Shown here: positions 6,307 to 6,314 of the stretch, one piece after another
Layout: each line of letters begins with the position of its first letter
Numbering within the stretch: position 1 is the stretch's first letter
Assembly (NCBI GenBank): GCA_004378665.1
Contig: SOIA01000011.1
Span: 1 to 6,314 of the forward strand
Direction of reading: 5' to 3'
Length of the DNA: 6,314 bases
Source: Candidatus Aminicenantota bacterium
GTDB taxonomy: Bacteria > Acidobacteriota > Aminicenantia > Aminicenantales > Aminicenantaceae
Translations under genes and position numbers: made by a program
The notes under the pieces: model-generated
The model's database searches: none
What the model saw: the letters and a program-made list of their open reading frames with translations, nothing else
What the model was told of the DNA's origin: nothing

Positions 6307-6314
6307 GGATAAAT

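Overview
The window looks like chromosomal DNA of a Gram-negative-type bacterium. A sedoheptulose-7-phosphate isomerase (lipopolysaccharide heptose pathway) suggests this, and there is no sign of phage, IS elements, CRISPR or RNA genes. Base composition is moderate and coding density is very high. The phylum cannot be fixed from the sequence; a poorly characterised lineage is plausible but is only a guess.

Layout: (i) 25-585, plus strand, a GmhA-like SIS-domain isomerase with a strong ribosome binding site and all four expected metal/catalytic residues. (ii) 612 to about 6262, minus strand, three genes transcribed right to left with gaps of 25 and about 22 bases, so probably one operon. In order of transcription they are a flotillin-type SPFH membrane protein; a 785-residue protein joining a complete PLP-dependent aspartate-type aminotransferase to a second domain of the PEP carboxykinase/HPr kinase superfamily; and a divergent ATP-type PEP carboxykinase-like protein. 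The isomerase gene and the operon converge with only 26 bases between their stop codons. A perfect 9-bp inverted repeat with a 13-base spacer sits directly upstream of the flotillin ribosome binding site.

The most interesting element is the last two genes of the operon. The C-terminal half of the fusion protein and the separate downstream protein appear to share the PEPCK-type fold. The downstream protein keeps an intact P-loop and most metal and nucleotide residues but lacks the usual PEPCK lid motif. The fused domain has a degenerate P-loop, a changed metal site and a cluster of five cysteines. An aminotransferase that makes oxaloacetate from aspartate, tied to a PEPCK-like pair, suggests either a coupled aspartate to oxaloacetate to PEP route or a regulatory active/pseudo-kinase pair. 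The flotillin could place such a complex at the membrane. All of these functional links are inference; the fusion, the motifs and the gene order are visible directly.
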